DNA from: Ostrinia nubilalis
Lineage: Eukaryota; Arthropoda; Insecta; Lepidoptera; Crambidae
NCBI RefSeq assembly: GCF_963855985.1
Contig: NC_087114.1
Span: 1,203,001-1,267,000 of the forward strand
DNA: 64,000 nucleotides
Reading direction: 5' to 3'
Under the pieces are notes generated by a model that worked only from the letters and a program-made list of their open reading frames with translations, searched no databases and was not told the DNA's origin. A program made the position numbers and the translations under genes. Shown here piece after piece: positions 1 through 12,500 of this stretch. The stretch's first letter is position 1; every line of letters begins with the position of its first letter.

Positions 1-165
1 TACGAATCCGAACATTTCGCATGCGTTATTAGAACTCTATTGATTCAACAATAACATTCTTAGACGGGGCTATGCGCGGAGAAGTGACAGCCACGTGGCC
101 TGGCGGTTTGAGTATTGGACTCCACCAGTTGTTGTGGTTGCGGGTTCGAATCTCGAAGAGCGAAA
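1..165 (+). repeat. Left flank with tRNA-derived SINE head
   Basis: 85-165 shows an A-box-like gtggcctggcggtttgag and a B box gcgggttcgaatctcg at tRNA-like spacing. There is no clean acceptor stem. Sequence 166-590 shows nothing recognisable. Confidence 0.45.
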
Positions 166-703
166 TTTTTTTGTGATGATCATAAGCAATAACACAACTA
201 TAGCTGAATCTTAATAAGCATTTTTTAAAGCTTTTAGCTACCTACTTCTTTACATTTATCTACCCATCTTAAAAGTTCCATTACTTCTTCTCAGAGTTTA
301 ATTGAGAAGTTTGAAGGTGTCTTCCATCATTACCTTCAAATCATTTATAGTCTCCACACTCTCCACTGCAGGAGAACTGTCATTATTTACTGATAATTTG
401 GCAGTTGGAATGAAGGAATGATCATTAAAAAATAGTAATAATGCTATTTAAATTGTGGAAAGATAGAATGTCATTACCGAAGAAAGGAATGACGGTATAT
501 TACCTAATGTCATTAATTTGACTAAACTGTCTGGATAAGGTGTCTTTCAGAGGTATGAAAAAGTCTTTAGAAGGCTTTCAAGTGTCTTCCACTTGTATAA
601 AATTGTCTTTATCTTTGTTCCAGGTACCGACCGTCAGTCCACATGGACAGGGCAGTGGTCACGTGATGTGACAAATGATGTGACACGGCTGCAGCTCAAC
701 AAA

Positions 704-779
704 ATGGCCGCCGGCACAAGATGGCGATCGAGGCGACTCGGCGCCATCTTATTCGCGATACTGATACAAGTTGTTAATG
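704..779 (+). CDS. Gene 1 exon 1 (signal peptide)
   Basis: The ATG at 704 sits in a good context (caaaATGG). The exon encodes MAAGTRWRSRRLGAILFAIL and six more residues: a basic n-region followed by a hydrophobic core, which is a typical secretory signal. The donor is ATG|gtgagt at 780, phase 1. Joining to 22701 gives ...VVN-G-YEEMYTIS. An in-frame ATG at 593 is open too, but a possible acceptor (ttgttccag, ending at 624) lies between, so 704 is preferred. Confidence 0.85.
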
Positions 780-3700
780 GTGAGTTTACTATTAAATACC
801 TACGTTTATCATCATCATCATCATAGTCGTTTGATAATGAGGGCTATCGTTTTTATACTTAACAGTTGGCACCCCTGGCGATTGACAGGACCTTACTCTA
901 CAGTGGCGCCATCTTGATGAGTGCAAATGCGATAGTCCTCCTAGCACTTTAGCGCTCACCAGTTGGTGCCACTGTCTTCGCTACTAGCAAGTGACAGGAC
1001 CTTACTCTACAGTGGCGCTAACTGGTGAGCGCTAAAACGATAGCCCTCATTATACGTCATCATCATCAGGTCATTAGTCTCCACTGAAGGAGCAAGGTGG
1101 ACCGATGACATCATAAAGGTAGCAGGGAAGCGCTGGACGCAGGCCACTACCAATCGATCAACATGAAAGCATTGGGGGAGGCCTATGTTCAGCAGTGGAC
1201 GTCCTATGGCTGAAACGATGATGATGATGAAGGAGCAATCCTCTTTAATTTAGCAGAGGAAAATGGAGAATTTGGCCTACACTTCCCAGTCCAGGAAGTG
1301 GCAGGTTGGATTCATACGAGTGACCAATGAATTAGTAACTGATGCCATAAGTATTAGGTACGTCGGTATCAAATGGCGTAAATTGACCTTTTTCCACCGG
1401 AAATAGCCATTTGTTGTACTTTTTTAACTAGTTGTTCCAGGCTTAGCACCACTTTTCTGAACTTGTTCAATTACCCCCTTACTAATAAAACTTACACCAC
1501 ACTTACACGCTCGTTGAACAGTGTTTTAAAGTGACGTTTAGTATGGAAATGTCATTTTAAAACAGTGTTCAACAACTGTGTAAATTTTTATTAGTAAGGG
1601 GGTTAGAGTTTATTTTAGTATCAAGTGACGGGTTACCTCCGAAAAATCGAATGAATAATGATCGAAAATCAAAATATCGAATGGTTGAAATATCGAAAAA
1701 AAAAATTTGAATCTACACAAAAATGTTATTTATTTCATAACTAATATGTGCCCGTCAAAACTGAGTTTTTTGAGAAAAACTAATTCATTAATTTTTTTTA
1801 AGTTTTTTGGTCATTATTTTTCATTTTTGTGTTTTTTTAATGACACATTACCTATAATTAGCTTACAAATGCAATTTTTAGGGGTTCCGTAGTCCTGACA
1901 AGGAACCCATAATAGTATACTGTTTTTTGTATCATTAAAATTATTACGATCTTACTCAAATCGGCAAGACCGTATACAAAAATTTATCGATCATCAAAGT
2001 TATCGATTTTCGTTGCAAACAACTTTAGGCACCTCTTAGCTACTTATAAAATCGGAAAAAATCAAATGATATCGCGAGTGAAGTCAGCACAGCGCCATCT
2101 AGTGGTTTAACCAGGCCTGTTCATCTCCGCAAGTTTACATCGAAAACAAAACAAGCACGATGGCACCCTACAGGATTACTATTCGACGAGGCCTCACATA
2201 CGAGCGAGCATTAACTCACGCACGCGTATTCTTGTGTATGATGGAAAAAAATAAAGAAAATGGTGTACTAAATACTGTGCAGTATTTAACTGCCTAAATA
2301 ATAATAATAAAAAAAATGTACTTTTTTAAGTTGCCTGAAGACACTGAGAGGTAAACAAGTGGTTAATATTATTCATGTTAATTCATGCTTAATCATGTAT
2401 TTCCTCCGCCATTTACTGCAGTTTGGCACCTCACGTTTTACCGAAGTCAGCCCTATGACTTCGGCGCAGTACCGATCACTGACGTTTGTCAACAAAATGG
2501 TGCTTGACTCTTGAGACAAGCTAAATTACTCCATTTATTGTTAATGACATTGAGTAGGTACCTACACTTTTTTAAATACCTTCGCGAAGTAAAGCTTCTG
2601 TACGTAGTACTTATTATTATTCTGTGGTTTAACTTGTAATGCTAATCTCCTGAATTATTATTATGGGCCTGTTTTTAACAGACTTCAAAAAATTTCGAAA
2701 ATAATTATTAAACTATTTTCACGCGTACGAAGTCGCGTGCAGAGCTAGTTTTAAAAATATGAAGTTGTGTCTCATAATCGGAAAGTTTGCTATGACGTAT
2801 CATTATGAGTAGAGGGTTAAGTATAAGAACTCCCAACGATTTCAATTTTAAACCGGTATACCTAATTAATTAAATTATTGAAATTATTACCACTGTTAGT
2901 TGCCAACTTTTTTTTATATACATACAGGGTGGAATTTTGTAATGCCACCTGGAGGAAAAGTACTCTTAATATTGTAGATATAATTTTTTTCTCAAAGAAA
3001 ACATTCCTTTGTTTTTGAAAAGAAATAGAACTGCATTCAAACAATTTTCTGTAAATAAATAAAATAATTTAAGATTTCACGGTTTTCCTTTCATTTGATT
3101 TATCAAGTTTGTTATATAGAGAGATTTCATCTTTATAACCCTAACGATCGATGCAATAAAAATACAGGGTAGAATTTTTAACAGATTTTAGTTGGTTCGA
3201 TTCCCAGGTGTGGCAAGCAAATTTTTAGAAATCTTTGAATGCAGTTCTATTTATTTTCCTAAATTAAGTAATGTTTCCTTTGAGTAATGAAAAAATGAAA
3301 AAAAAAATTGAATATTTAATACATTTTTTTTATTTTTCACTTTAGTCGACAAGGAACCCTTCGAAGATCGACTTTCGATATTTAAATCATTCGATGTTTT
3401 GATCGTTCCATCATTTGTAAATTCGATATTTTGATCGTTCGATATTCTGATCGTTCGATGAAACGTGTTCGATATTTTGATTTCCGATCATTAAAATTTG
3501 TTATTCGATATGGCGGAGGTAACCCTCAAAGTGACATAGGGTATCTTACGGTCCCCTCTCGTATTATCACGCTGGGTTGGGGAGACATGAGGGCCTAGTG
3601 TGAGTTTACATCAAAACAGCGCCCCTAGCGAGAAACGTTCAAATACTAAAATTTTTATAATTTTTTTAAAAGCGCTCACTAGTGAGTGCATTGGGCTGAT

Positions 3701-6700
3701 GTAAACTGACAATGTTCGCTTCTCCCTTACGGCATTCACAGTGAGAGAGAGGGTGCATATGTGCTATCCTACTTAGCCAGAACTATACGAGTAACTACTA
3801 ACTTGCTGTGACCGTGACTTTTTGATTAATTTCTCTTTTTCCCAACATTTTGCCATATAGCTTTTAGTCTTCCTTGATAAATGCTATCCAACACAAAATA
3901 TTTTTTTCAAATTGGACCAGCAGTTCCTGAGATAAGTGCGTTAAAAGCAAACAAACAAACTCTTCAGCTTTATAATACTGCGACTTCGTACGCGTGGACC
4001 CCGTTTAACCCCCTTAGAGGTTGAATTTGGAAAAATCCCGTCTTAGCGAGCATCTACGTTCTAAAAGGAACCACCATGCAAAATTGGAGACCTAGGAGAG
4101 ATTTCGTGATGAGTAAGTGAGTCAGTGAGTGATCTTTCGCTTTTATAGAATGGATTATAGATTTTGGGTCGCCAGCTAATAACTTTTTAAAAAAATAAAA
4201 CCGACTTTAAATGAGTGAACACAAAAAAAAAATATATAAATATTGCGTATAAAAAAGTTCATCCCCAATTTTCCACTCTTGGGGGTGAAATATTTTCTTC
4301 AAATTCGCATGAAACCACCCTTTTGATAATACCTATTCAACAAAAAATTAATCGTTCAAATTGATTAATAATCGGCGGAGATATTGCGTATAAAAAAGTT
4401 CATCCCCAATTTTCCACCCTTGGGGGTTGTTTTTTCTATTATTAAATTTAAATGGGACCACCCTTAAGGTATTACCTATACGCCGAAAAAAGATTTGTTC
4501 AAATCGGTTCATAATTGGCGGAGTTATCGCGTAACAAACATAGAAAAAAAAACATACGGGTCGAATTGAGAACCTCCTCCTTTTTTGAAGTCGGTTGAAA
4601 AGGTAAGCTGCTCTACTCGTATAATATTATAGTCCGATTTTTGATTCGACGGAATTCTGACAGCTGTCATTTTTTGACAATTCAAATGTAATAAGCCTTT
4701 TTTGCTTTGAATTATTAATAAACTAGATGAAAACCCGGCTTCGCTCGGGTGCAATTTGACTCATAATACACAATTCTAGGTGCAAAATGTAGATAGATGT
4801 TTCTGTAGTCATCGGTTCTCAAAAAAATACCGCAGTGTCTCAAGTCAAAAGTATTTGACCAGTGTGTGTTGCCAGTGATGGTGTATGGCTCTGAGACGTG
4901 GTCGCTTACTATGGGCCTCATAAGAAGGCTCAAGGTCACCCAAAGAGCGATGGAGCGTGCTATGCTCGGAGTTTCCCTGCGTGATCGAATCAGAAATGAG
5001 GAGATCCGTAGGAGAACCAGAGTGACTGACATAGCCCGCAGAATCGCTAAAATCAAGTGGCAGTGGGCGGGGCACATAGCTCGAAGAGCTGATGGCCGCT
5101 GGGGCAGAAAAGTTCTTGAGTGGCGACCACGAGCTGGAAGACGTAGCGTGGGCAGGCCTCCCACTAGGTGGACCGACGATCTGGTGAAGGTCGCGGGAAG
5201 TACCTGGATGCAAGCGGCGCAGGACCGGTCTTTGTGGAAATCCTTGGGGGAGGCCTTTGTCCAGCAGTGGACGTCTTTCGGCTGAAACGACGGTTCTCAA
5301 AGAATATTAAATATAGATTCATATAGCTTCGTTAGTTGTGTTTAATAAATATGGTAAATAAAAACTGCAAATGTTTTTACACAAATTATTTTTATTTTAA
5401 ATCAACATTCAAAATAAACTAAGACAAATTAACAAAACAATCAAATTCAATCGTTAATATAGGTTATGTTATTTACATTACACTCTTATTAATAGTCAGG
5501 AACGGGATCAGATAAGAAAATACTATTTTCATCAATATCTGGCTCCGGAAGTCCGAAATCTGTTAGTCTCTTTCCGTGGAGTTTTAATGTTTCATCAATT
5601 TCTTGTAAAGCCAACTGTTTGGATAATATTTCAGGGCGGGATCTTGTAAAGTTTTTGATAAAATGTGATGCAAATTTTTCCCAAAGAGCATTAGGATCAG
5701 TTACTTCACAAAACACGCAAATTAACGCAAACAGCTGTCGTAATTGCCGAGGAAGTTTGAAACCAATTGCTTCATCCAAACATCTTTCCCATTCTTGATC
5801 GTCAAAAAGTAGCCCCCTTGCTTGAGCAGCTTCTCGAAATGATGTGTAAATAATATTTTCATATTAATAAGTTCTAATATCTCTGAAGCAAGTCGGCCCT
5901 TTGACGTGAAGAAGTAATAGCCGGAGATAATATCGTTCCCGATCAGAAAAGGAATAATTATACATTCTTGCAATTACTTTATCAGCCGCTGACTGAGATA
6001 TTCGTGGTTGCCACTGTCCATGGATAAATCTGAAATGTGTCGGAATTTCAGTGTAAAGATATTGTCGAACACTTTCATCTGTTCTGTTTGGTTCAAAAAA
6101 TGCTAATAATATTTCTGGAATTCGCTTTAAGACTGTCTGGGTCTATGTATACCTTCCCATTATGACAACAATTTTTAAAATGATTTTTAATTTTTTCACC
6201 TAAAAAATGAAGTGCTTGACATTGAACACATTCATAAATCATAGAACCAACTGAATGTACTGATACTTGAATGGTGTTATTTTGAAAGTGTTAAATATAA
6301 ATAGTTAGTCCTGGGGGGCTGATATTCTGTACTAAACCTGCTTGAATATTTACGTTTTTTCGGGGGTCTGCCCGCCATTTGATATGTTTTCTTTCTCTTC
6401 TTCTTCTAAAGAAATAAAATCACTGCTGACTGACAGCAGCTGTTTTTCCTTGTTGTCTGAAGAAGCATCATCACTGCTGACTGACAGTAGCTGTTTTTTC
6501 TTGTTGTCCGAAGAAGCATGATCAATCCTCAATGAATCCTCGATTAGTGTCAACACTTCGTTATCAACCTTAAAAGAGAAATATATTGTGTTACTCTTAT
6601 TAAACAAATTTAATAAGATGTGATGAAAAAATACACCACATGCAGGAATTGAACCTACATCCTCGACTTCTCCGTTGTCGCGCTCCATCTGAGCTAACTG

Positions 6701-9453
6701 AGTTTAATAAGAGAAATATATTTTATTTTTAGACAAATATTCAAATAATAATAAGTATTGTGAATGTATGTAGGTGTAGGTATATCCTCCCACCTCTAAT
6801 ATTTATTTATACCTCTGTGAAAGATAAATAAAGTTTATTTATTATTTTTATGAGTTTTATTAATCCTCGAAGTTGATTTCTTCGGTACTGACGACTGACT
6901 CACGGGCCTAGGCCAAGTGAGCCGCGTTTGCTGGATTGGGGTATTGGGAGTTTATTATTATTATTAGTTTACTTTACTCAGTGACCTACACTATTAACTT
7001 ACCTGAAAGTCATCAAATAAATCTTGTGAAGCAGCAGAAGCAGCTTTTTGCTTTTTAGGAAAAAGGTTTGATAGTGCCCGAGCCTTGTTTATTCTTAACT
7101 GCCTAATTGTTTCTAAGCCACAACACTCGCAATAATTGAAATTATCTGCAAAAAATTATTACAAAATTATTTATAATAAGAACCAGCCGAGCTCAAGTGG
7201 AACTTGCGCATGAAGGAGTCTATTCGGTTATCAGAAAAAACGGTGCAAAAATCGTGTCTGTTTCTGTATTTATGTTGATAACAACTCAACACAGGCTATG
7301 CATGTGGTCATTTATTATTATTTTTCGGGTTAAATAAAAAAAAATATTAAGCCGCTTACCGAGTATAATGTTGTCGCATTCCACACATCGACTGCACATT
7401 TGCATTTGTTTGCAGTTTCTTACAAATATTTTACCATTACAAAAATTGCATGTCACTGGAATTTATCACTGTGCTAAACTAAATGACATTGACATTTGAA
7501 CTTCAACTTATAAGGTTATGGCTAATATTCATTTTTTGTGGTTGAATCGGCCAATACCAGGTTTAAAGAAAAAACACATAACAAAGAGTATATTATCATA
7601 AAAATCGCGAAACGCACTGATTTCCATTTATTTATGGATCGATGACAACCCAGCTTTTGGCGTTGATCGCATAGTGAGTGGATGGTGAACTACTAAAGAT
7701 GGCGACAGCGGTTTGTTTGTCAATGCCATCGGAATTTAACGAAATTCTCCATTATCCGAATTTTGCGGATATATGTTGTCGACTCAAAATCGTTATTTTT
7801 TTATGCTTTGTTATTCATATAAGGTTTCGATCCAGTCTACCGTACCCCTTGACGAAATTATTAATATAGATAATATGAAATGAAATTTCATGAACTACAA
7901 CTTACAAGAATGAACTATTGTGTGTTTTGTGAATTCAATGTACACTAATTATTATGTACATTTTAGAGATTAAATAGAAAAAAAAACGTGTTTTAATACA
8001 GTAAAACAACATATTATCATAAACGAAAATATGTATTGATCACCAATCATCATTATCGTCATCATAATCAATTTGGATTATAAAATTGGTATCTTGTTAA
8101 ATTGATTATTTTATGAAGCTAAGATTTTATTAATAAAAGGATTTTCATAAAAAAGGTTTGTAACCCATGGATTATTGGCCAGGGAGTCCAGTAATAGAAA
8201 AATAATTTCCCAATTTTTTTTGTAACTTCAAAAATATGATAATAAAAATTCAAATAACCATTTTGAAATGATCAGTACATTTTTAAGCCTTAGTTTTTCA
8301 AGTGAAACCTTAAATTCAAGAAAGGATTATTTTTTAATTTGTGAAAATGCTCTCCATTCTTAGTGGGAATGTTTCAATGTTAGCAACACTACTTCTGAAA
8401 TGTCAAAATTCCGTCGAATTAAAAATCTGAGTTTACGATCCTACGGCCCTGCCTAAACCGTCGTTATAGCTCTATCATCTAACTCCATGAAGTTTCAAGG
8501 CCCGGGTCGTTCACACCGACTTTTGTACTTTTTGTAGAGTCACCGAACACTTTGGGACCACAAAAAACTTGTCTTAACGCGTGCACATTGATTTTGTATC
8601 GCTTTTTACGAGATCTTGGAGATACAATTGAAAAAGGAAAGAAACTAGTTTTTTTTTAGCTTTTTGTGAATGTTATGAAGTTGACTTTGTTTGTATAAGT
8701 ATAACGCCCGTATTCGCAAATATTACTATGAGGTCTCACAGGGAGAAGCGCAGGGTCATACACGAACCAATCACAGAGCTCTATTCAACCCTGTGCGTTC
8801 GATTTGCTGCTTCACTTAAGCAAGCATCGTTTGTGAATACGGGTGTTAATCTTATGTTTTGATTATAATAACATAAAACTTACTTATTAAAACACAGAAT
8901 TCTAGCCCTGTAAATTCAAAAAAACATGATCTAATACCTTTAAAAACAAAAAAAATAGTCAAATGAGTTGGTTAAAAGTAGGTCCACGCACAAGGTGGAC
9001 CGACGACTTCATAAAGGTAGCAGGAAAGCGCTGGATGCAGGCCGCTTCTAACCGGGCGATGTGGAAGATCATTGGGGGAGGCCTATGTTCAGCAGTGGAC
9101 GTCCTGTGGCTGAAATAATGATGATGATGAAACTAAGAAGAATCCAATCACAACTCGTGACGACCACCAACAGAGTGATAAAAGATTGTATAGTCCCACG
9201 ATTCTGAAACGTCAAGTGGCAAAAATCAAAAACTAACAACCCAGTATTGATAAAGCTTTTGCCCGCGGCTTCACCCGCGTGAAATGTAGTTTGTCACATA
9301 TAAATAGCCTATATGTTATTCTGGGTTATAAATAATAATACTGTAAAGTTTCATCAAAATCCGGTCAGTAGTTTTTGCGTGAAAGAGTAACAAACATCCA
9401 GACATCCACACAAACTTTCGCATCCCAACTAATATTATAAATGCGAAAGTAAC

Positions 9454-9506
<53 letters not shown>

Positions 9507-12500
9507 TACGCTTTCCCGCTTAAACCTCGCAATCGATTTTGATGAAATTTGGCATAGAGATAGTTTGAGTCCCGGGAAAGAACATAGGATAGTTTTTATC
9601 CCGGTTTTTGAAACAGGGACGCGCGCGATAAAGTTTTTCTGTGACAGACAAAATTCCACGCGGGCGAAGCCGCGGGCGGAAAGCTAGTTTATTATATTAG
9701 TAGGAACTTAGGAAGTACGATTAATAGGATAGCGCCCTTCTGACAATGTCATAGCTGGGACGGTTCATTGTTGGACATCTAAAAAGAGGATTCTGTAACC
9801 TACAAATGAAACATTGTAAACAAAATTCTACCAAACATTACAAACACGCACAGTGTCCGAGGCACAGAAAACGAAAGCAGAGATCGTGCGAGAGAAAGTG
9901 CTCGGCCAAATGATAGTGTGGCTGCGTACAGAATCCGTCTAAAATTGCATTCCAAGGGCTACGATCATCTAATTAAATCCATATTATGTACCTAGGTATA
10001 GCATAATAATGAGTATTGTATACTAAAACATGATTTCCACAATGGCCGGTTGGTGGAGGCCTGCATCTAGTGCAGCGCCTTCCCATTGGGGGAGGCCTAT
10101 GTTCAGCAGTGGACGTCTTATGGCTGAAAATGATGATGATGATGAAACTAAAACATTAAAAGAAACATGTACAAAATACATTAAAATTCAAAATACCTAG
10201 GTAATCTAAAGCTTAAAGTGACCGGTAGGGAAGATTGTAAACAAAATTAAATTTCTGTAAAAAGTAACGATGAGACTTGATGGGATTGTTTTTCCCAATG
10301 AGTAACAGTGTTACACAAGTGAAAAATAGGAATGTATGTCAGTCTGTCTATTACCTTTTCATGCAAAAACCTCAAAATTGTAAAATTTTATTCCGGTTTT
10401 AAAAAGGGACAACAAGTTAAGCGTCCCCAAAGTCTTCATGTGACAGGCAAAAAGGAGAGCGAAGCCGCGGGCAAAATTTCTGGTAATTAATACCCCTGTT
10501 AACCCCTAGAAGTTAAAAGAACTTACTTTAAATACGTATACTTAGTTTTTAATGTTTGTGTCTAGTGAAATAAATTATAATTTTGTCTATCGACCGATGG
10601 GAATCGAACTAGCGTTCATCGAATCTCGTTCCGCGGGCAAAAGGTAGTGTTTAGTAAAAAGGAAAGTTTAAAAACACACCTTGAACGAAGCAACCCCTTT
10701 AAAGAAATAGGTCAACACGTTCTCAATGTAAATTAGCCTTTATTTTTACATCACTAAAGAACAAACTCCCACTGACGCATAATCAACTTGACGTCACTCA
10801 ATTTCACACTCTATTCTAAACAGAATAAAACATAATCTCTTTTGACAGGTAATCAACATGCGCGAGCGCATGCTCTATGTAATAAATTGTAACGGACAGA
10901 CACACATACATATATTAGGCATAAACCTGTCCTTTGGTTACACTTGTCAGTGTTTATGATGAAAAATCATGTCGTGCGTCCGGTGAAATAGTGTGAGAAC
11001 ACAAAAAGTTTCAATATTCAGCATTAGGCATGCAATTTAACAACAAGGTGGACCGACGACCTCAGGAAGGCGCTGGATGTAGGCCGCTACCAACCGGGTG
11101 ATGTGGAAATCATTGGGGGAGGCCTATGTTCAGCAGTGGACGTCCTGTGGCTGAATTGATGATGATGCAATTCAATAAGGCATGTGAAGTTGCAAAAGGG
11201 CATGGCACCTTCAACCAAAGAGAGTAGAAAATTTTGCTCCCACTGGGAATCGAACCCGGGGTTGAGCGTTTTAGAAAAGTGAGTGTACTAATACATCAGA
11301 GAGAAGATACTTGGTTGTAGAAATAGCTATTCTGTGAATTAAAAAATGTTATTTTCGATGTATGTACCTATAGTTGTATTGTATGTATGTATAGTTATTG
11401 TTTGTTCTCTGTAGCTGTGCTTAAATAAATATATAAAACTAGCTTTCCGCCCGCGGCTTCGCCCGCGTGGAATTTTGTCTGTCAAAGAAAAACTTTTTCG
11501 CGCGCGTCCGTTTCAAAAACCAGGATAAAAACTACCCTATGTCCTTTCCCGGGTCTCAAACTATGTCCATGCCAAATTTCATCAAAATCAGTTCAGTGGT
11601 TTAGGCGTGAAAGAGAGACAGACAGACAGACAGACAGAGTTACTTTCGCATTTATAATATTAGAGATTTACGCGATAGCAACCACATTCAAAAGCTAGTA
11701 TAAAAATCCTTGGGTTTTTGCAACACTTCATACAATGGGTTGTCGCGAAGTATGTTGTAAGGCTTCGCTGACCTGTGAGACAATACAGGGTGAAGTTGAA
11801 ATCTTTGGCATCCTTTTAATATATGATGTTCCCCAAATATGAGACAAATCCACTGGTAAATAATAATTATAATAAATATATCGTATATCCTCGGACATTT
11901 TACGCCTCTAGTCCTAGACTAAGTAAAGCTTGTACTATGGGTACCAGACAACGGATATAAAACCAGGGTTCTTATGGATATCCGTATCCGTAACCGAAAC
12001 TTTCCGATATCCGAAATAAAAAAATATCCGAAACCGTAACCGTACCGTAACCGATTCAAAAGTTTCGGATGTAGGCAGTTTAAATTGTTTTTTGTGTAGC
12101 ATTATATGTAAAGGCATAACAGCCTGATTTACCTTTATAATGCCATCTAGTATCAATCTCTATTTTTTTATTACTTTTTATTCGATGTAAAGTGTGCGGC
12201 CATGAATGAATCGTGTTCACTTCGATTCGATCGATCCGAAAACTTTCGGATATCCGAAATAAAAAAATATCCGTAACCGTAACCGAATCCGGTATAATAT
12301 TATTCCTATATCCGTAACCGTATCCATAACCGAAACTATATATCCATAACATCCCTAATATAAACATTACTTTAATACTTTCTTTGTAAATACATACATT
12401 TTATATATAGAAAACACCCAGACACGGGCTCTTAACCCTTAACACCACTTGGTATTTTCAGCTTACACATCTACACTCGTGGGGGACCTAAGTCCCCACT

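Noticed and set aside
4715..5300. Minus-strand open frames of about 150 codons
   Set aside because: They are antisense shadows of the RTE C-terminal coding region on the + strand.
6632..6715. Genuine tRNA gene on the minus strand
   Set aside because: A and B boxes are recognisable but the stems do not pair; treated as a SINE head or pseudo-tRNA.
7678..7869. Short + strand frame starting MDGELLKMATAV
   Set aside because: It lies in repeat-rich DNA with no partner exon or domain.
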